A stretch of DNA of 41,924 bases from Desulfobulbaceae bacterium (GCA_020049575.1 JAIFKM010000071.1:1-41924), one strand, 5' to 3'. Counted from the first letter of the stretch, positions 9,742-19,161 are shown. Notes: generated from the letters alone by a model not told the origin. A program made the numbers and translations.

Positions 9742-10389
9742 ATGGAGACCACCCTGGATACAATCGAGGTTCGGATACTTGGCAGCCTGATGGAAAAAGA
9801 AATGGCAACGCCCGAATACTATCCCCTCTCCCTGAATGCCCTCATCGCCGCCTGCAATCAGAAAACAAGTAGATTTCCCGTCCTCACGCTCAACGAAAAA
9901 GATGTGTTGAACGCCTTGCAATCTCTCAAAGAGAAGCACCTTGTCTATCAAAGTGACGCAAGCCGTGTACCTAAATACTGGCATGATTTTTTTAAAAAGA
10001 ACAACTTGATCAGGCGTGAAGCGGCGCTCTTCTGCCTTTTGTTGCTCCGCGGCCCCCAAACTGCTGGAGAGTTGCGCAGTCGTACCGAGAGGCTCTGTTC
10101 ATTTGAAAATCTCGAGGAAGTCAACCAATACCTGGAAAATCTCTCTGAGATTGGTTTGGTTAGCAAATTACCTCGGCAGCCTGGTCGGAAAGAGCAACGC
10201 TTTGCCCATCTACTGGCAGGAAATCCCGAAGGAATCAACGAGGAAGTCGCTTGTCAGGAGCCGAATCTGATTTGCCAGGAAACTGTAGTTGACCGAATTG
10301 CCGAACTTGAAAATTCAGTGGCGTATTTAAAAAATGAAATCGAAATACTCAAGAATGAGCTGTCATCCCTGAAAAAAGATAGACATTGA
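9742..10389 (+). CDS. YceH family (DUF480/UPF0502) protein
   Basis: LDTIEVRILGSLMEKEMATPEYYPLSLNALIAACNQKTSRFPV...LLLRGPQTAGELRSRTERLCSF...VNQYLENLSE: YceH signature. Confidence 0.92.
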   Translation: METTLDTIEVRILGSLMEKEMATPEYYPLSLNALIAACNQKTSRFPVLTLNEKDVLNALQSLKEKHLVYQSDASRVPKYWHDFFKKNNLIRREAALFCLLLLRGPQTAGELRSRTERLCSFENLEEVNQYLENLSEIGLVSKLPRQPGRKEQRFAHLLAGNPEGINEEVACQEPNLICQETVVDRIAELENSVAYLKNEIEILKNELSSLKKDRH

Positions 10390-10447
10390 AACCTTGCAGC
10401 ACCGATAGCGCATACAGAAAAAAACGTGGGAGTAAGGGTGATAACAG

Positions 10448-10918
10448 ATGAAATCGACAGCTGCCAGCATCATGACAACTCAATTTCCGACGCTGCTTGC
10501 CGAAACGCCTCTTTCCGCGGCAATAAACATATTTCGCGAATCATTCAAAGAGCATAGACGGAGATTGTTTGGCATAATGGTCATTGATAAAAATCAACAT
10601 CTGGTCGGAATACTTTCGATGTACGACATTCTTCTCTATCTGCGGCCAAAACATATTCAGGTCTGGGGCTCAATGGAGGATCTCGAGGTAAACGGTTTGA
10701 TGGATGCCGCCGGCAGTCGTATCAAATCAATCCTGGTTGGTGATATCATGACGCCCGACGTGATCACTATCGGCCCCGGTGTCGATGTGTTCATGGTCCT
10801 TGATATCATGATCAAAAAACATGTCCGCAGGTTGCCGGTCGTGGAGGATCAACGCATAATCGGCATCATTTATATTTCAGATCTGTTTAATTATCTGCTG
10901 CAGCGAATCGGCGACTGA
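10448..10918 (+). CDS. CBS domain pair protein
   Basis: Two CBS motifs (GIMVIDKNQHLVGILSMYDILLYL; VGDIMTPDVITIGPGVDVFMVLDIMIKKHVRRLPVVEDQRIIGIIYISDLFNYLL). Confidence 0.88.
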   Translation: MKSTAASIMTTQFPTLLAETPLSAAINIFRESFKEHRRRLFGIMVIDKNQHLVGILSMYDILLYLRPKHIQVWGSMEDLEVNGLMDAAGSRIKSILVGDIMTPDVITIGPGVDVFMVLDIMIKKHVRRLPVVEDQRIIGIIYISDLFNYLLQRIGD

Positions 10919-11012
10919 GTGCGAGCCTGGTCGCAAAGGATCCGGCCCGACACGCGTGAACTCCTGTGCTGCATATTGCCCACCACCAGAAATACCAACA
11001 ATCGGAGATGTT

Positions 11013-11912
11013 ATGGCCAAGATACAGGCAAACACCCTTAGCACTCTCAGTGTACACAGGGCGATGCGCCGGCAAGTCATCTGCCTTGATCAGAACAAGA
11101 CTATTGACCACGCGATCAACGTCATCATAAAACACAAAGTTAACGCTCTTCTCGCCGTTGACTCACTGCGAAAACCGGTAGGCGTGGTGTCGAAAACCGA
11201 TATTATGGGGGCCTATTACGCGGGGTTACCGATAGATTCTCCCCTTGAGCATATTATGATATCGCCCCCTCTCTTTTGTCAGGCGGAAGATTCACTGGAA
11301 ACTGCCCTTGAGCAGATGCGCGCACATAAAGTTTACCGTTTGTATGTTGTCGACGATGTATCTGGGGATCTCGCGGGCGCTCTGGCATATCCTGATATTG
11401 TCGGGCTTCTTTACCAATATTGCCATAAGTGTGAATACAGTCATTTGAATCCTAACAAGACAGCAATCAGAAACGGTACCGTCCGCCGTTTCAAGGTCAG
11501 AGAACTCATGACCTCCGGCGTCAAAAGCCTTTCCGGACATCAGCCATTGAGCGCCGTGATGGAAGTCCTGTCGGCGCACAGATTCGGGGCCATGTTAATC
11601 ACTGATGAAGACGGCCAACCACGCGGGGTATTATCCAAAACCGATCTGGCCCTCGCCTATAAGCATGGTGTCTCTCCCGACGTACCTGCGGAGACGATTA
11701 TGCAAGCACCCGTTCATACATGCGACGCCGACTCATTATTGGAAGAGGCAATACACCAGATGATCATATCGGACATTCACAGGTTGTTCGTCCATGAAGC
11801 CAATACCGATACGATTATCGGCGTCCTTTCTCTCTCGGATGCGGCCCGGGGTCGCTCCGGTTCATGTCATGGATGTGTCTCCAGCCGTATCAAGATCGAA
11901 GATCATATATAA
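11013..11912 (+). CDS. Four-CBS (double Bateman) protein with CHxC motifs
   Basis: ATG at 11013 with GGAG upstream (ORF track starts at 10956). Four CBS repeats; CHKC (11421-11432) after the first pair and CHGC (11865-11876) after the second. Confidence 0.88.
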   Translation: MAKIQANTLSTLSVHRAMRRQVICLDQNKTIDHAINVIIKHKVNALLAVDSLRKPVGVVSKTDIMGAYYAGLPIDSPLEHIMISPPLFCQAEDSLETALEQMRAHKVYRLYVVDDVSGDLAGALAYPDIVGLLYQYCHKCEYSHLNPNKTAIRNGTVRRFKVRELMTSGVKSLSGHQPLSAVMEVLSAHRFGAMLITDEDGQPRGVLSKTDLALAYKHGVSPDVPAETIMQAPVHTCDADSLLEEAIHQMIISDIHRLFVHEANTDTIIGVLSLSDAARGRSGSCHGCVSSRIKIEDHI

Positions 11913-11968
11913 TCGTACCGGAATTTTTCAGGATTTCCGCAAGAGAGAATGAAAAGGACAGCGCCCCG

Positions 11969-12475
11969 ATGAAACAACCAGCAGAAGAAGTCGTTCAGAT
12001 AGTCGACCGGCAGAATCGCATAATCGGCGTACAACCTCGCAGCGTCATGCGGCGGCAGGCCCTGACCCACCGAGCCAGTTTCATCCTGGTGTTCAATGCC
12101 CGGGATGAATTCTTTCTGCAAAAACGTACTGAGACGAAGGACATCTACCCCAGTTACTGGGATGTGGCAGCCGGTGGAGTGGTGCTGGCCGGCGAGTCGT
12201 ACGAGGAATCGGCAAGGCGGGAGTTGGCGGAGGAACTGGGGATCGCCGCGTCGTTGACCTTTCTTTTTGATCACTACTACGAGGATGACAACAACCGGGT
12301 CTGGGGCCGGGTTTTCCGCTGCCTGCACGAGGGTCCATTTGTCCTGCAGACCGAAGAAGTGGCTTCCGGCCATTTCATTGACATCGACGAGGCCCTACGC
12401 CTCAGCGAAAGCGAAGCCTTTACCCCGGATGGCCTCGAGATTCTGCAGAAAATCCGGAAAAACAGGAGGAAATAG
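11969..12475 (+). CDS. Nudix hydrolase, YfcD/IDI-like
   Basis: ATG at 11969 in the 11864..12475 frame; Nudix box GGVVLAGESYEESARRELAEELGI. Confidence 0.9.
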   Translation: MKQPAEEVVQIVDRQNRIIGVQPRSVMRRQALTHRASFILVFNARDEFFLQKRTETKDIYPSYWDVAAGGVVLAGESYEESARRELAEELGIAASLTFLFDHYYEDDNNRVWGRVFRCLHEGPFVLQTEEVASGHFIDIDEALRLSESEAFTPDGLEILQKIRKNRRK

Positions 12476-12494
12476 TAAAATGCGCCCGACAGGA

Positions 12495-13289
12495 TCAGCC
12501 AAGCAGTAATGAATCGAGGGCCAGTTCCTCACCCTGGGTCTTATAGAACTGGGCCAGGAGATCGGCTACTGTCAGGTTGTCTTTGGCCGGACCGCTGAGA
12601 TCGAGGATAATCCGGCCCTGGTGCAGCATGATCAGCCGGTTGCCAAAGGCTATGGCGTGTTTCATGTTATGGGTGATCATCAGGGTGGTGAGGCCTTGTT
12701 GCCTGACAATATCATGGGTTAGCTGCAGAATCTGGTTGGCAGTCTTCGGATCGAGAGCGGCGATATGTTCGTCAAGCAGCAGGACCTCCGGCCTGATCAT
12801 CGTCGCCATGAGCATGGTCAGGGCCTGGCGCTGGCCGCCGGAGAGCAGCCCCACCTTGTCGAGCAGACGTTCCTCAAGCCCAAGGCCCAACTGCGCCAGT
12901 TCCCGCCGGAAGCGGATACGGTCGGCTGCCTTCACTCCTGGGCCCAGGCCTCTGCGCATACCGCGGCGGATGGCCAGGGCCATATTCTGCTCGATGGTAG
13001 CTGAGGGGCAGGTGCCAAGCAAAGGGTCCTGGAAAACCCGGGCAATAAAGCGAGCCCTCTTGTGCTCCGGCCAGTTGCTGACATCGTGACCGCTGATCGA
13101 TATCGTACCGGAATCAGGAAAAAAACCGCCGGCAATACAGTTCAAAAGCGTTGATTTACCTGCCCCGTTCGAGCCGATGACCGTGACAAAGTCGCCTTCA
13201 GCGATCGATAGACTAAGGTTATTCAGGGCAAAGACCTCGTTGACGCTCCCTTTGTGGAAGTATTTTATGATCTTGTCGAGGGCAATCAC
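12495..13289 (-). CDS. ABC transporter ATP-binding protein (TrpZ-like)
   Basis: Walker A GSNGAGKST, LLSGGQRQALT, Walker B VLLLDEHIAALDP, H-loop MITHNMKHA. Confidence 0.93.
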   Translation of the reverse strand: MIALDKIIKYFHKGSVNEVFALNNLSLSIAEGDFVTVIGSNGAGKSTLLNCIAGGFFPDSGTISISGHDVSNWPEHKRARFIARVFQDPLLGTCPSATIEQNMALAIRRGMRRGLGPGVKAADRIRFRRELAQLGLGLEERLLDKVGLLSGGQRQALTMLMATMIRPEVLLLDEHIAALDPKTANQILQLTHDIVRQQGLTTLMITHNMKHAIAFGNRLIMLHQGRIILDLSGPAKDNLTVADLLAQFYKTQGEELALDSLLLG

Positions 13290-14173
13290 CGGGCAATCAA
13301 CCTTCTCTTGAGATTGGGAAAGATCAAGGCGACAATAACCAGCACGGCTGTAATGAGATTGAGATCACTGGGATTGAATTTGAATCCGCCGATTTCAAGA
13401 CCTAGAGCCAAGGCGATGGCCAGGCGGTAGACGATCGAGCCAAGCAGGGCGGCAATAAAGGCCCTGGCGATGGTCCGGCAGCCGAAGACGGTCTCGCCGA
13501 TGATCACCGAGGCCAGACCCGCGACGATGGTGCCGATGCCCATGCCGACATCGGCCGCTCCCTGGTTCTGGGCCACCAGGGCCCCGCTCAGGGCCACCAG
13601 GGCATTTGAAATACCGACACCGAGAATTATGACCGCGTCGGTATTGACGCCCAGACTCCTGATCATCTGCGGGTTGTCGCCGGTGGCCAGGATGGCCTGC
13701 CCCAACTCAGTGCTGAGAAACCAGACCACAAAACAGACGACCAGGACAGCAAAAGACCCGAAGATAATCAAACCGGCAAAGTGAGTAGGAATTCCGAAAC
13801 CGGTCACCGCATCAAAGACAGTCGCTGAACCAAGCAGGGCCACGTTCGGTCCTGCCATGATCCTGATATTGATAGAATAAAGGGCGATCATCGTCAGGAT
13901 CGAGGCCAGCAGGTGAAGGATCTTGAATTTGGTATTCAGGATCGCGGTCACCATCCCGGCCAGAAATCCACCGGCCAGGGCCAGCAGCAGCGAGAGATAC
14001 GGATTGACGCCGCTGGTGATGGCCACTGCCGAAATAGAGGCCCCGAGCGGTAAACTGCCGTCCACCGTTAGATCGGGAAAATCGAGGATACGAAAGGTCA
14101 GATAAACCCCGATAACCATGATGCCATAGACAAAACCCTGCTCTATGGCACCCAGTGCCGCATACAAAGTCAT
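13286..14173 (-). CDS. ABC transporter permease (TrpY-like)
   Basis: Hydrophobic; FPDLTVDGSLPLGA..., LGVNTDAVIILGVGISNALVALSGALVAQNQGAADVGMGIGTIVAGLASVIIGE is typical of this permease family; 4-nt overlap with the ATPase gene. Confidence 0.92.
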   Translation of the reverse strand: MTLYAALGAIEQGFVYGIMVIGVYLTFRILDFPDLTVDGSLPLGASISAVAITSGVNPYLSLLLALAGGFLAGMVTAILNTKFKILHLLASILTMIALYSINIRIMAGPNVALLGSATVFDAVTGFGIPTHFAGLIIFGSFAVLVVCFVVWFLSTELGQAILATGDNPQMIRSLGVNTDAVIILGVGISNALVALSGALVAQNQGAADVGMGIGTIVAGLASVIIGETVFGCRTIARAFIAALLGSIVYRLAIALALGLEIGGFKFNPSDLNLITAVLVIVALIFPNLKRRLIAR

Positions 14174-14185
14174 TCCAGTTCCGAC

Positions 14186-15151
14186 TTACTCGTAAATCTT
14201 GGAGGCCTTCTGCAGGAGTGCCGCAGGCGGGGTAACGCCCATCATTTTTGCATATTTTGCATTGATGAAGAGTTGCAGATCCTTCTGGAATTCCACAGCT
14301 ATTCCGGCAGGTTTTTCACCATTGAGTATCCGTGCAGCCATGGCGCCCGTCTGGTAACCATGTTTATAATAATCAAAACCCATGGCTGCAACTGCTCCGC
14401 GGGCCACTGAATCGACATCTGCCGCGAAAATCGGCAGTTTGTTCTCGACCCCGACTTTGATCACAGACTCAAGGGCTGAGATGATCGTGTTATCGGTCGG
14501 TATAAAGACCGCGTCGGCACGGCCCACCAGACTCTTGGCGGCAGAGAAGACATCGGCTGTTTTTGAAGCCGTGGCCTCGACTACTTCAAATCCCATCGTG
14601 CCGCTCAGTTCCTTGATACCAGCAACCAGTGATTTGGAATTGGCTTCGCCGGCGTTGTAAAGCAGGCCCAGACGTTTGATGCCGGGTTTAAAGGTCATGA
14701 CCATCTTCATATGTTCCTCGAGAGGCAGCAGATCGGAGACACCGGTGATATCTCCGCCTGGCCGCTGCAGATCTTTGACCAGACCAGCTGAGACCGGATC
14801 AGTTACCGCCGTGAAGAGAAAGGGGCGTTTCATCTCGGCCGGGGCCTTGCTCAAGGCCTGGGCGCAGGCCTGGGCCGAGGGGGTGGCGATGGCTACCAGG
14901 AGATCGGCCTTCTCGCCGACCATCTGCTGGGCTATCTGGGTAGCCGTACCCATATTGGCCTGGGCGTTATGTATTTTGTAATCAACCGCCACATTCTTTT
15001 CCTTGAGATAATCCTGAAATCCTTTGAGAACCGCATCAAGGGCGGGATGTTCGACAAACTGATTGACGGAGATGACGGCGGTTCCTGCCGCCAGGGCTCC
15101 CTGCACCCCAAAGGCGAGTGCCAAAAATGCACCGAGAATGGCTTTTTTCAT
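14186..15151 (-). CDS. ABC transporter substrate-binding protein (TrpX-like, ABC_sub_bind)
   Basis: Signal peptide; ISVNQFVEHPALDAVLKGFQDYLKEK...FLFTAVTDPVSAGLVKDLQRPGGDITGVSDLLP...LPIFAADVDSVARGAVAAMGFDYYKHGYQTG. Confidence 0.93.
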   Translation of the reverse strand: MKKAILGAFLALAFGVQGALAAGTAVISVNQFVEHPALDAVLKGFQDYLKEKNVAVDYKIHNAQANMGTATQIAQQMVGEKADLLVAIATPSAQACAQALSKAPAEMKRPFLFTAVTDPVSAGLVKDLQRPGGDITGVSDLLPLEEHMKMVMTFKPGIKRLGLLYNAGEANSKSLVAGIKELSGTMGFEVVEATASKTADVFSAAKSLVGRADAVFIPTDNTIISALESVIKVGVENKLPIFAADVDSVARGAVAAMGFDYYKHGYQTGAMAARILNGEKPAGIAVEFQKDLQLFINAKYAKMMGVTPPAALLQKASKIYE

Positions 15152-15305
15152 AAATCTTTCCTCCAGTTCCTGCTGAATTTCAATATATGCTTCTTAGGCT
15201 GCTCACCCGTCTTTCAGCGGCATTACAGCACCGTCCGATGAGGAGTTACGTCGATCCAGTGAAGACATCTAGCCCATATTCGCTTTTTGGTCAACGATGG
15301 TTTCC

Positions 15306-15348
15306 AAAAAAAAAAGCCCTCCTGACAACACCTTGTCGCCAGGAGGGC
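15306..15348 (-). terminator. Intrinsic terminator of the ZraP-like gene
   Basis: Perfect 9-bp arms GCCCTCCTG (15316-15324) / CAGGAGGGC (15340-15348), flanked on the plus strand by A10 (15306-15315), i.e. a U-tract on the minus-strand transcript. Confidence 0.9.
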
Positions 15349-15380
15349 CCGGGGTGGGGAGGAGGTACCCCGAAGTTCGA

Positions 15381-15827
15381 TTACATTCTATTACCCATCA
15401 TCATTCCACGACCGCCGCCATGACCGCTTTTCATACCGCAGCCCATACCCATTCCCATACCGGGGCCGCCGATATACTCATCGACGCCTGCTGCTTTGGC
15501 CTTGTCCTGCATGGAGGCCCGCAGATCAAAGAGCTCACCGCTGAGCTTGGACACGGCTGCTGAGTTGGGGTTTTCACTCTGCATCAGCGCACGCATCTCA
15601 GCGTGTTTCATGACAATCTGCTTACGCAAGGCCTGGGTGTCTCTCTGGAAGGCATCCAGTTTATCCTGGGTTGCCTTGTCAAGTTGCTGATACATCTGTC
15701 CCTGCATTGGCGGACAATTCGCCATTCCGGATCCGCCGCCCATACCACCTCGGGCTGAGGCAATACCTACTGAACCTACTGTTGCGAGAGTCAATACAAG
15801 GGCGAGTGCTGCTATTTTCTTTTTCAT
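15381..15827 (-). CDS. Periplasmic zinc-resistance-associated / Spy-like protein (ZraP-like, heavy-metal resistance family)
   Basis: Start at 15827 preferred (AGGAGT just upstream), not 15893; signal peptide MKKKIAALALVLTLATVGSVGIASA; LDKATQDKLDAFQRDTQALRKQIVMKHAEMRALM...; Met/Gly/His-rich tail GPGMGMGMGCGMKSGHGGGRGMMMGNRM. Confidence 0.87.
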   Translation of the reverse strand: MKKKIAALALVLTLATVGSVGIASARGGMGGGSGMANCPPMQGQMYQQLDKATQDKLDAFQRDTQALRKQIVMKHAEMRALMQSENPNSAAVSKLSGELFDLRASMQDKAKAAGVDEYIGGPGMGMGMGCGMKSGHGGGRGMMMGNRM

Positions 15828-15950
15828 GGTTGTACTCCTGTGTGTTTGTTGTTGCGCTTTTGAGGAAAAATGTCTCCATCTTCTGTTTTTCATCGCTGCC
15901 GACCGATGGCATCGATCGTCACCGTGCCATTCTGTTATGCAAAAGATAAA

Positions 15951-15965
15951 GCAACAAGCATGCCA
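15951..15965 (-). promoter_or_regulatory. Candidate sigma-54 (-24/-12) promoter for the ZraP-like gene
   Basis: Minus-strand TGGCAT-GCTTG-TTGC: GG and GC dinucleotides with canonical spacing; one mismatch to TGGCAC-N5-TTGC; about 120 nt upstream of the start codon. Confidence 0.5.
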
Positions 15966-16354
15966 TTGCCTACAAAATATTATAACATAACGATTTTAAA
16001 CATAATAAAAATCCAGAACTGCATATCCACATATTTTCAACCTGGCAATGTGAGAAAAAATTACCCAGTCGCTTTTCCCGACTGCCTCTCTTTTTCCCAG
16101 GTGTCACACAGTAAAGCCGTGGCGGATGCACGTTGAGAATCCGGCAAGATATTCCGTCCCCCCTTTCCCTCCAATCCTCATCTCCTCTTCACCGCGGTGA
16201 CCTCCAAGCTGCTTGTAAAGTCAAAGAATAATTGTTATCATTTTGCCATGGCAGAGAGCGTTACGCCCATTCTGCCACAAAAATGCGTCAGGCAGGCAGA
16301 GGCAAAAAGAGAAGACTGCGGCTTATAATCAGATATGGGATCACGATCAGAGAT

Positions 16355-17179
16355 ATGCCAAATTCTCTCCAGACACAGGTCAAGGAGTTCTGCGCCGCTG
16401 CCATCCAGCCATTCAGCTACAATATTCTGGAGAATGCCTATATCTGGTTCGGCGTCTCCTGGGGCCTGCCGATTCCAATCGTCACCATCAGCCTGCACTA
16501 CCTCCTGCTCAGCGCAACAGGCAGCACGACCCCCACGTTGGAGATCCTCAGCACACCGCTTCAGTGGTTCTTTCTGATCCATCCGGTACTCTTCGGCACA
16601 CTTTTCGGTATACTCGGAACCGTCAGGAAGGAAAAGGATCGGCAGGTAGCCCAACTCATCGAGGAACTGCAGATCCTGTCAATCCGCGACCCGCTGACCG
16701 GTCTCAGTAACCGCCGCGATTTCACCCATGCCTTCGCCGACGAACTGGCCCGAATCAGCCGAAAAGAGGCCAGCCTCTCACTGATTTTTGCCGATCTTGA
16801 TCATTTCAAACGAATCAACGATGACCATGGCCACCATGTCGGCGATGAGGTGCTCAAGGCGACAGCCGCCCATCTGCGTTCCTACTGCCGACCCTATGAT
16901 ACAGCAGCGCGCTGGGGCGGAGAGGAATTTGTCATTCTCCTACCGAATACCGATGAACTTGAGGCGGAAAGGTTCGCTGAACGAATTCGACTCACCCTGC
17001 AGGAAGGACTTGCGCCAACCATTCCCTATCCGACAACCATCTCCATCGGCGTGGCCGAGTATAAGTCTGAAGAATCTCTTGAGAATTTTGTCGACCGGGC
17101 AGACCAGGCTCTCTATATGGCCAAGCAGAATGGCCGAAATCAAGTTCTGCGCTGGAGCAACATTGCTCCTCTCAAGTGA
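16355..17179 (+). CDS. Membrane-associated GGDEF diguanylate cyclase
   Basis: Two hydrophobic segments then DPLTGLSNRRDF...FADLDHFKRINDDHGHHVGDEVL...ARWGGEEFVILLPNTD...ISIGVAEY; intact GGEEF. ATG at 16355 preferred over 16232. Confidence 0.88.
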   Translation: MPNSLQTQVKEFCAAAIQPFSYNILENAYIWFGVSWGLPIPIVTISLHYLLLSATGSTTPTLEILSTPLQWFFLIHPVLFGTLFGILGTVRKEKDRQVAQLIEELQILSIRDPLTGLSNRRDFTHAFADELARISRKEASLSLIFADLDHFKRINDDHGHHVGDEVLKATAAHLRSYCRPYDTAARWGGEEFVILLPNTDELEAERFAERIRLTLQEGLAPTIPYPTTISIGVAEYKSEESLENFVDRADQALYMAKQNGRNQVLRWSNIAPLK

Positions 17180-17200
17180 AAACAGCGAGGGGAGGACAAA

Positions 17201-17584
17201 TCATCCTCGATAGATGTCTCGGTGCAGGACTGCAACATTTGCCACCTGGGGAGCAAGCAGTTCCTTCAGCCTCTCGACAACAGCCACCGACCGGTGCTGA
17301 CCACCGGTGCAGCCGATAGCCAGCCACATTTCTTTTTTCCCCGCGAGACTCTGTTGCTCAACAAGAAACTTCAGAAGTGGCTCAAGTAGCCGGAAAAATT
17401 CGATGGCCGACGCACTCGTGAGGACATAGGCTGCCACATCACTGTCAAGTCCGGTTTTTGGACGCATCTCCTCGACCCAGTAGGGATTAGGCAGAAACCG
17501 GACATCCCAGACCAGAGTGGCCTCCGCCGGGAGACCATACTTGAAGCCGAAGGAAGAAAGGGTAAGCTGCAGCGTTGAATTCAT
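17201..17584 (-). CDS. Stand-alone RapZ C-terminal-domain-like protein
   Basis: SFGFKYGLPAEATLVWDVRFLPNPYWVEEMRPKTGLDSDVAAYV...WLAIGCTGGQHRSVAVVERL matches the RapZ/YvcJ C-terminal domain; no N-terminal P-loop domain present. Confidence 0.88.
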   Translation of the reverse strand: MNSTLQLTLSSFGFKYGLPAEATLVWDVRFLPNPYWVEEMRPKTGLDSDVAAYVLTSASAIEFFRLLEPLLKFLVEQQSLAGKKEMWLAIGCTGGQHRSVAVVERLKELLAPQVANVAVLHRDIYRG

Positions 17585-17753
17585 TTCTTTTCTTTTCCTT
17601 GAGAAGCCCGTACATTTGCCGCCACAGAGAATCCAGAACCTTGAAAATCACGACTGCTGAAATTTCTCCGAAAACCGCCGCTACGGACCAGAAATATGAA
17701 TATTTCGGACTGGTTTATAAATCAGCCCTTTTACTTCCCTTCGAGAAACTACC

Positions 17754-19148
17754 ATGCCCAACTGGCTTACTTACTGGCGGCAAAACGCCCGATATCATGA
17801 TGTAGCCCACGTCTGCCTGCCTCTGGTCATGGGTATTTCGGCCACCACCGTGATGGAGTTCACCGACCGGGCATTTCTCGCCAACTACAGCCTGGAAGCC
17901 ATCTCTGCTGCGGCCCCGGCCGGGATCGCAGCTTTTCTGTTCATGGCCTTTTTCGGCGGCGTTGGCAGCTACGCCGGGGTCTTCATTGCCCAATACAGCG
18001 GCAGCGGCGCCCGTAACCGGATCGGCAGGGTACTCTGGCAGGGCATCTATTTCTCACTTTTTTCCGGTCTTATCTTCTGGGGACTGTCGGAATGGGCAGC
18101 CGAACCGCTGTTCCGACTCGCCGGTCACAATCCAGAGGTCCAAACCCTGGAGGTGGTCTATTTCAATATCCTCTGCCGGGGTGCCATCCTGCACGTGGCA
18201 GTGGCCACCCTTTCGACTTTTTTTAGCGGCCGGGGTCTGACCCGACCGGTGATGGTCATCTCCGTTATCGGCATGCTCATCAACATCCCCCTCGATTACG
18301 CCCTGATCTTCGGACGTTGGGGGCTGCCGGAGATGGGCATTGCCGGGGCAGGCCTGGCCACGGTTGCCTCCTGGGGCGTGAGCCTGCTGCTGCTGATCAT
18401 CCTTATCTTCACCCGGGAACATGACCGATGCTTTGCCATCTTCAGCAACCGAAGCTTCGACCGGGAAATCTTCCTGCGCCTGATGCGCTATGGAATCCCC
18501 GGTTCGCTGCAGTTCAGCATCGACATCCTGGCCTTCACCATCTTTATCCTGCTGGTTGGCCGCATCGGCACGGTCGAGCTTGCGGCCACCAATATCGTGC
18601 TGTCTATCAACGCCCTCGCCTTCATGCCCTCCATGGGCGTCTCCCAGGGCATAAGCGTCCTGGTCGGCCAGGCCTTGGGGCGTAAACGGCCGGATCAGGC
18701 CCGCTTTGCCGTCTGGAGCGGCATCCATCTCCTGCTGCTCTATATCGGCATCGTCGATCTGTTCTTTATCTTCTGTCCCGAAACAATTCTCCTGCCCTTT
18801 ATTGCTCCGGGCCAGGAGCCGGCCGTATCAGCGCAGGTTCTGGAAAATGCCGTGGACATCCTGCGAATTGTCTCCGCCTATCTTTTCTTTGACGCCCTCT
18901 ATATGGTCTTCAGCGGCGCCCTCAAGGGAGCAGGCGACACCCGCTTTCTCATGCTCTCTGTCGGCCTCGCCTCGTTTCTCTGTCTCATCCTGCCGGTCGG
19001 GTTGGGCATCGCCTATTTCCAGATGGGCATCCTTATGGCCTGGCTCTTTGTACTGATCTTTGTCTTCGCCCTCTTTCTGCTCTCCGTCGGTCGCTACCGC
19101 AAGGGAAAATGGCAGAAGATGCTGGTCATCGAGGAGTCTGCCCGCTGA
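17754..19148 (+). CDS. MATE family efflux transporter
   Basis: 12-TM-like protein; VMEFTDRAFLANYSLEAISAAAPAGIAAFLFMAFF, MRYGIPGSLQFSIDILAF, MPSMGVSQGISVLVGQALGR, GALKGAGDTRF. Confidence 0.92.
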   Translation: MPNWLTYWRQNARYHDVAHVCLPLVMGISATTVMEFTDRAFLANYSLEAISAAAPAGIAAFLFMAFFGGVGSYAGVFIAQYSGSGARNRIGRVLWQGIYFSLFSGLIFWGLSEWAAEPLFRLAGHNPEVQTLEVVYFNILCRGAILHVAVATLSTFFSGRGLTRPVMVISVIGMLINIPLDYALIFGRWGLPEMGIAGAGLATVASWGVSLLLLIILIFTREHDRCFAIFSNRSFDREIFLRLMRYGIPGSLQFSIDILAFTIFILLVGRIGTVELAATNIVLSINALAFMPSMGVSQGISVLVGQALGRKRPDQARFAVWSGIHLLLLYIGIVDLFFIFCPETILLPFIAPGQEPAVSAQVLENAVDILRIVSAYLFFDALYMVFSGALKGAGDTRFLMLSVGLASFLCLILPVGLGIAYFQMGILMAWLFVLIFVFALFLLSVGRYRKGKWQKMLVIEESAR

Positions 19149-19161
19149 CCAGCCTGCTTCG

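Noticed and set aside
11421-11876. CHxC motifs of the CBS protein as haem c sites
   Set aside because: Haem c attachment needs CxxCH; the motifs here are CHKCE and CHGCV, and the protein has no signal peptide.
18054-18728. 224-aa minus-strand ORF
   Set aside because: Asp/Gln/His-rich shadow frame opposite the MATE transporter.
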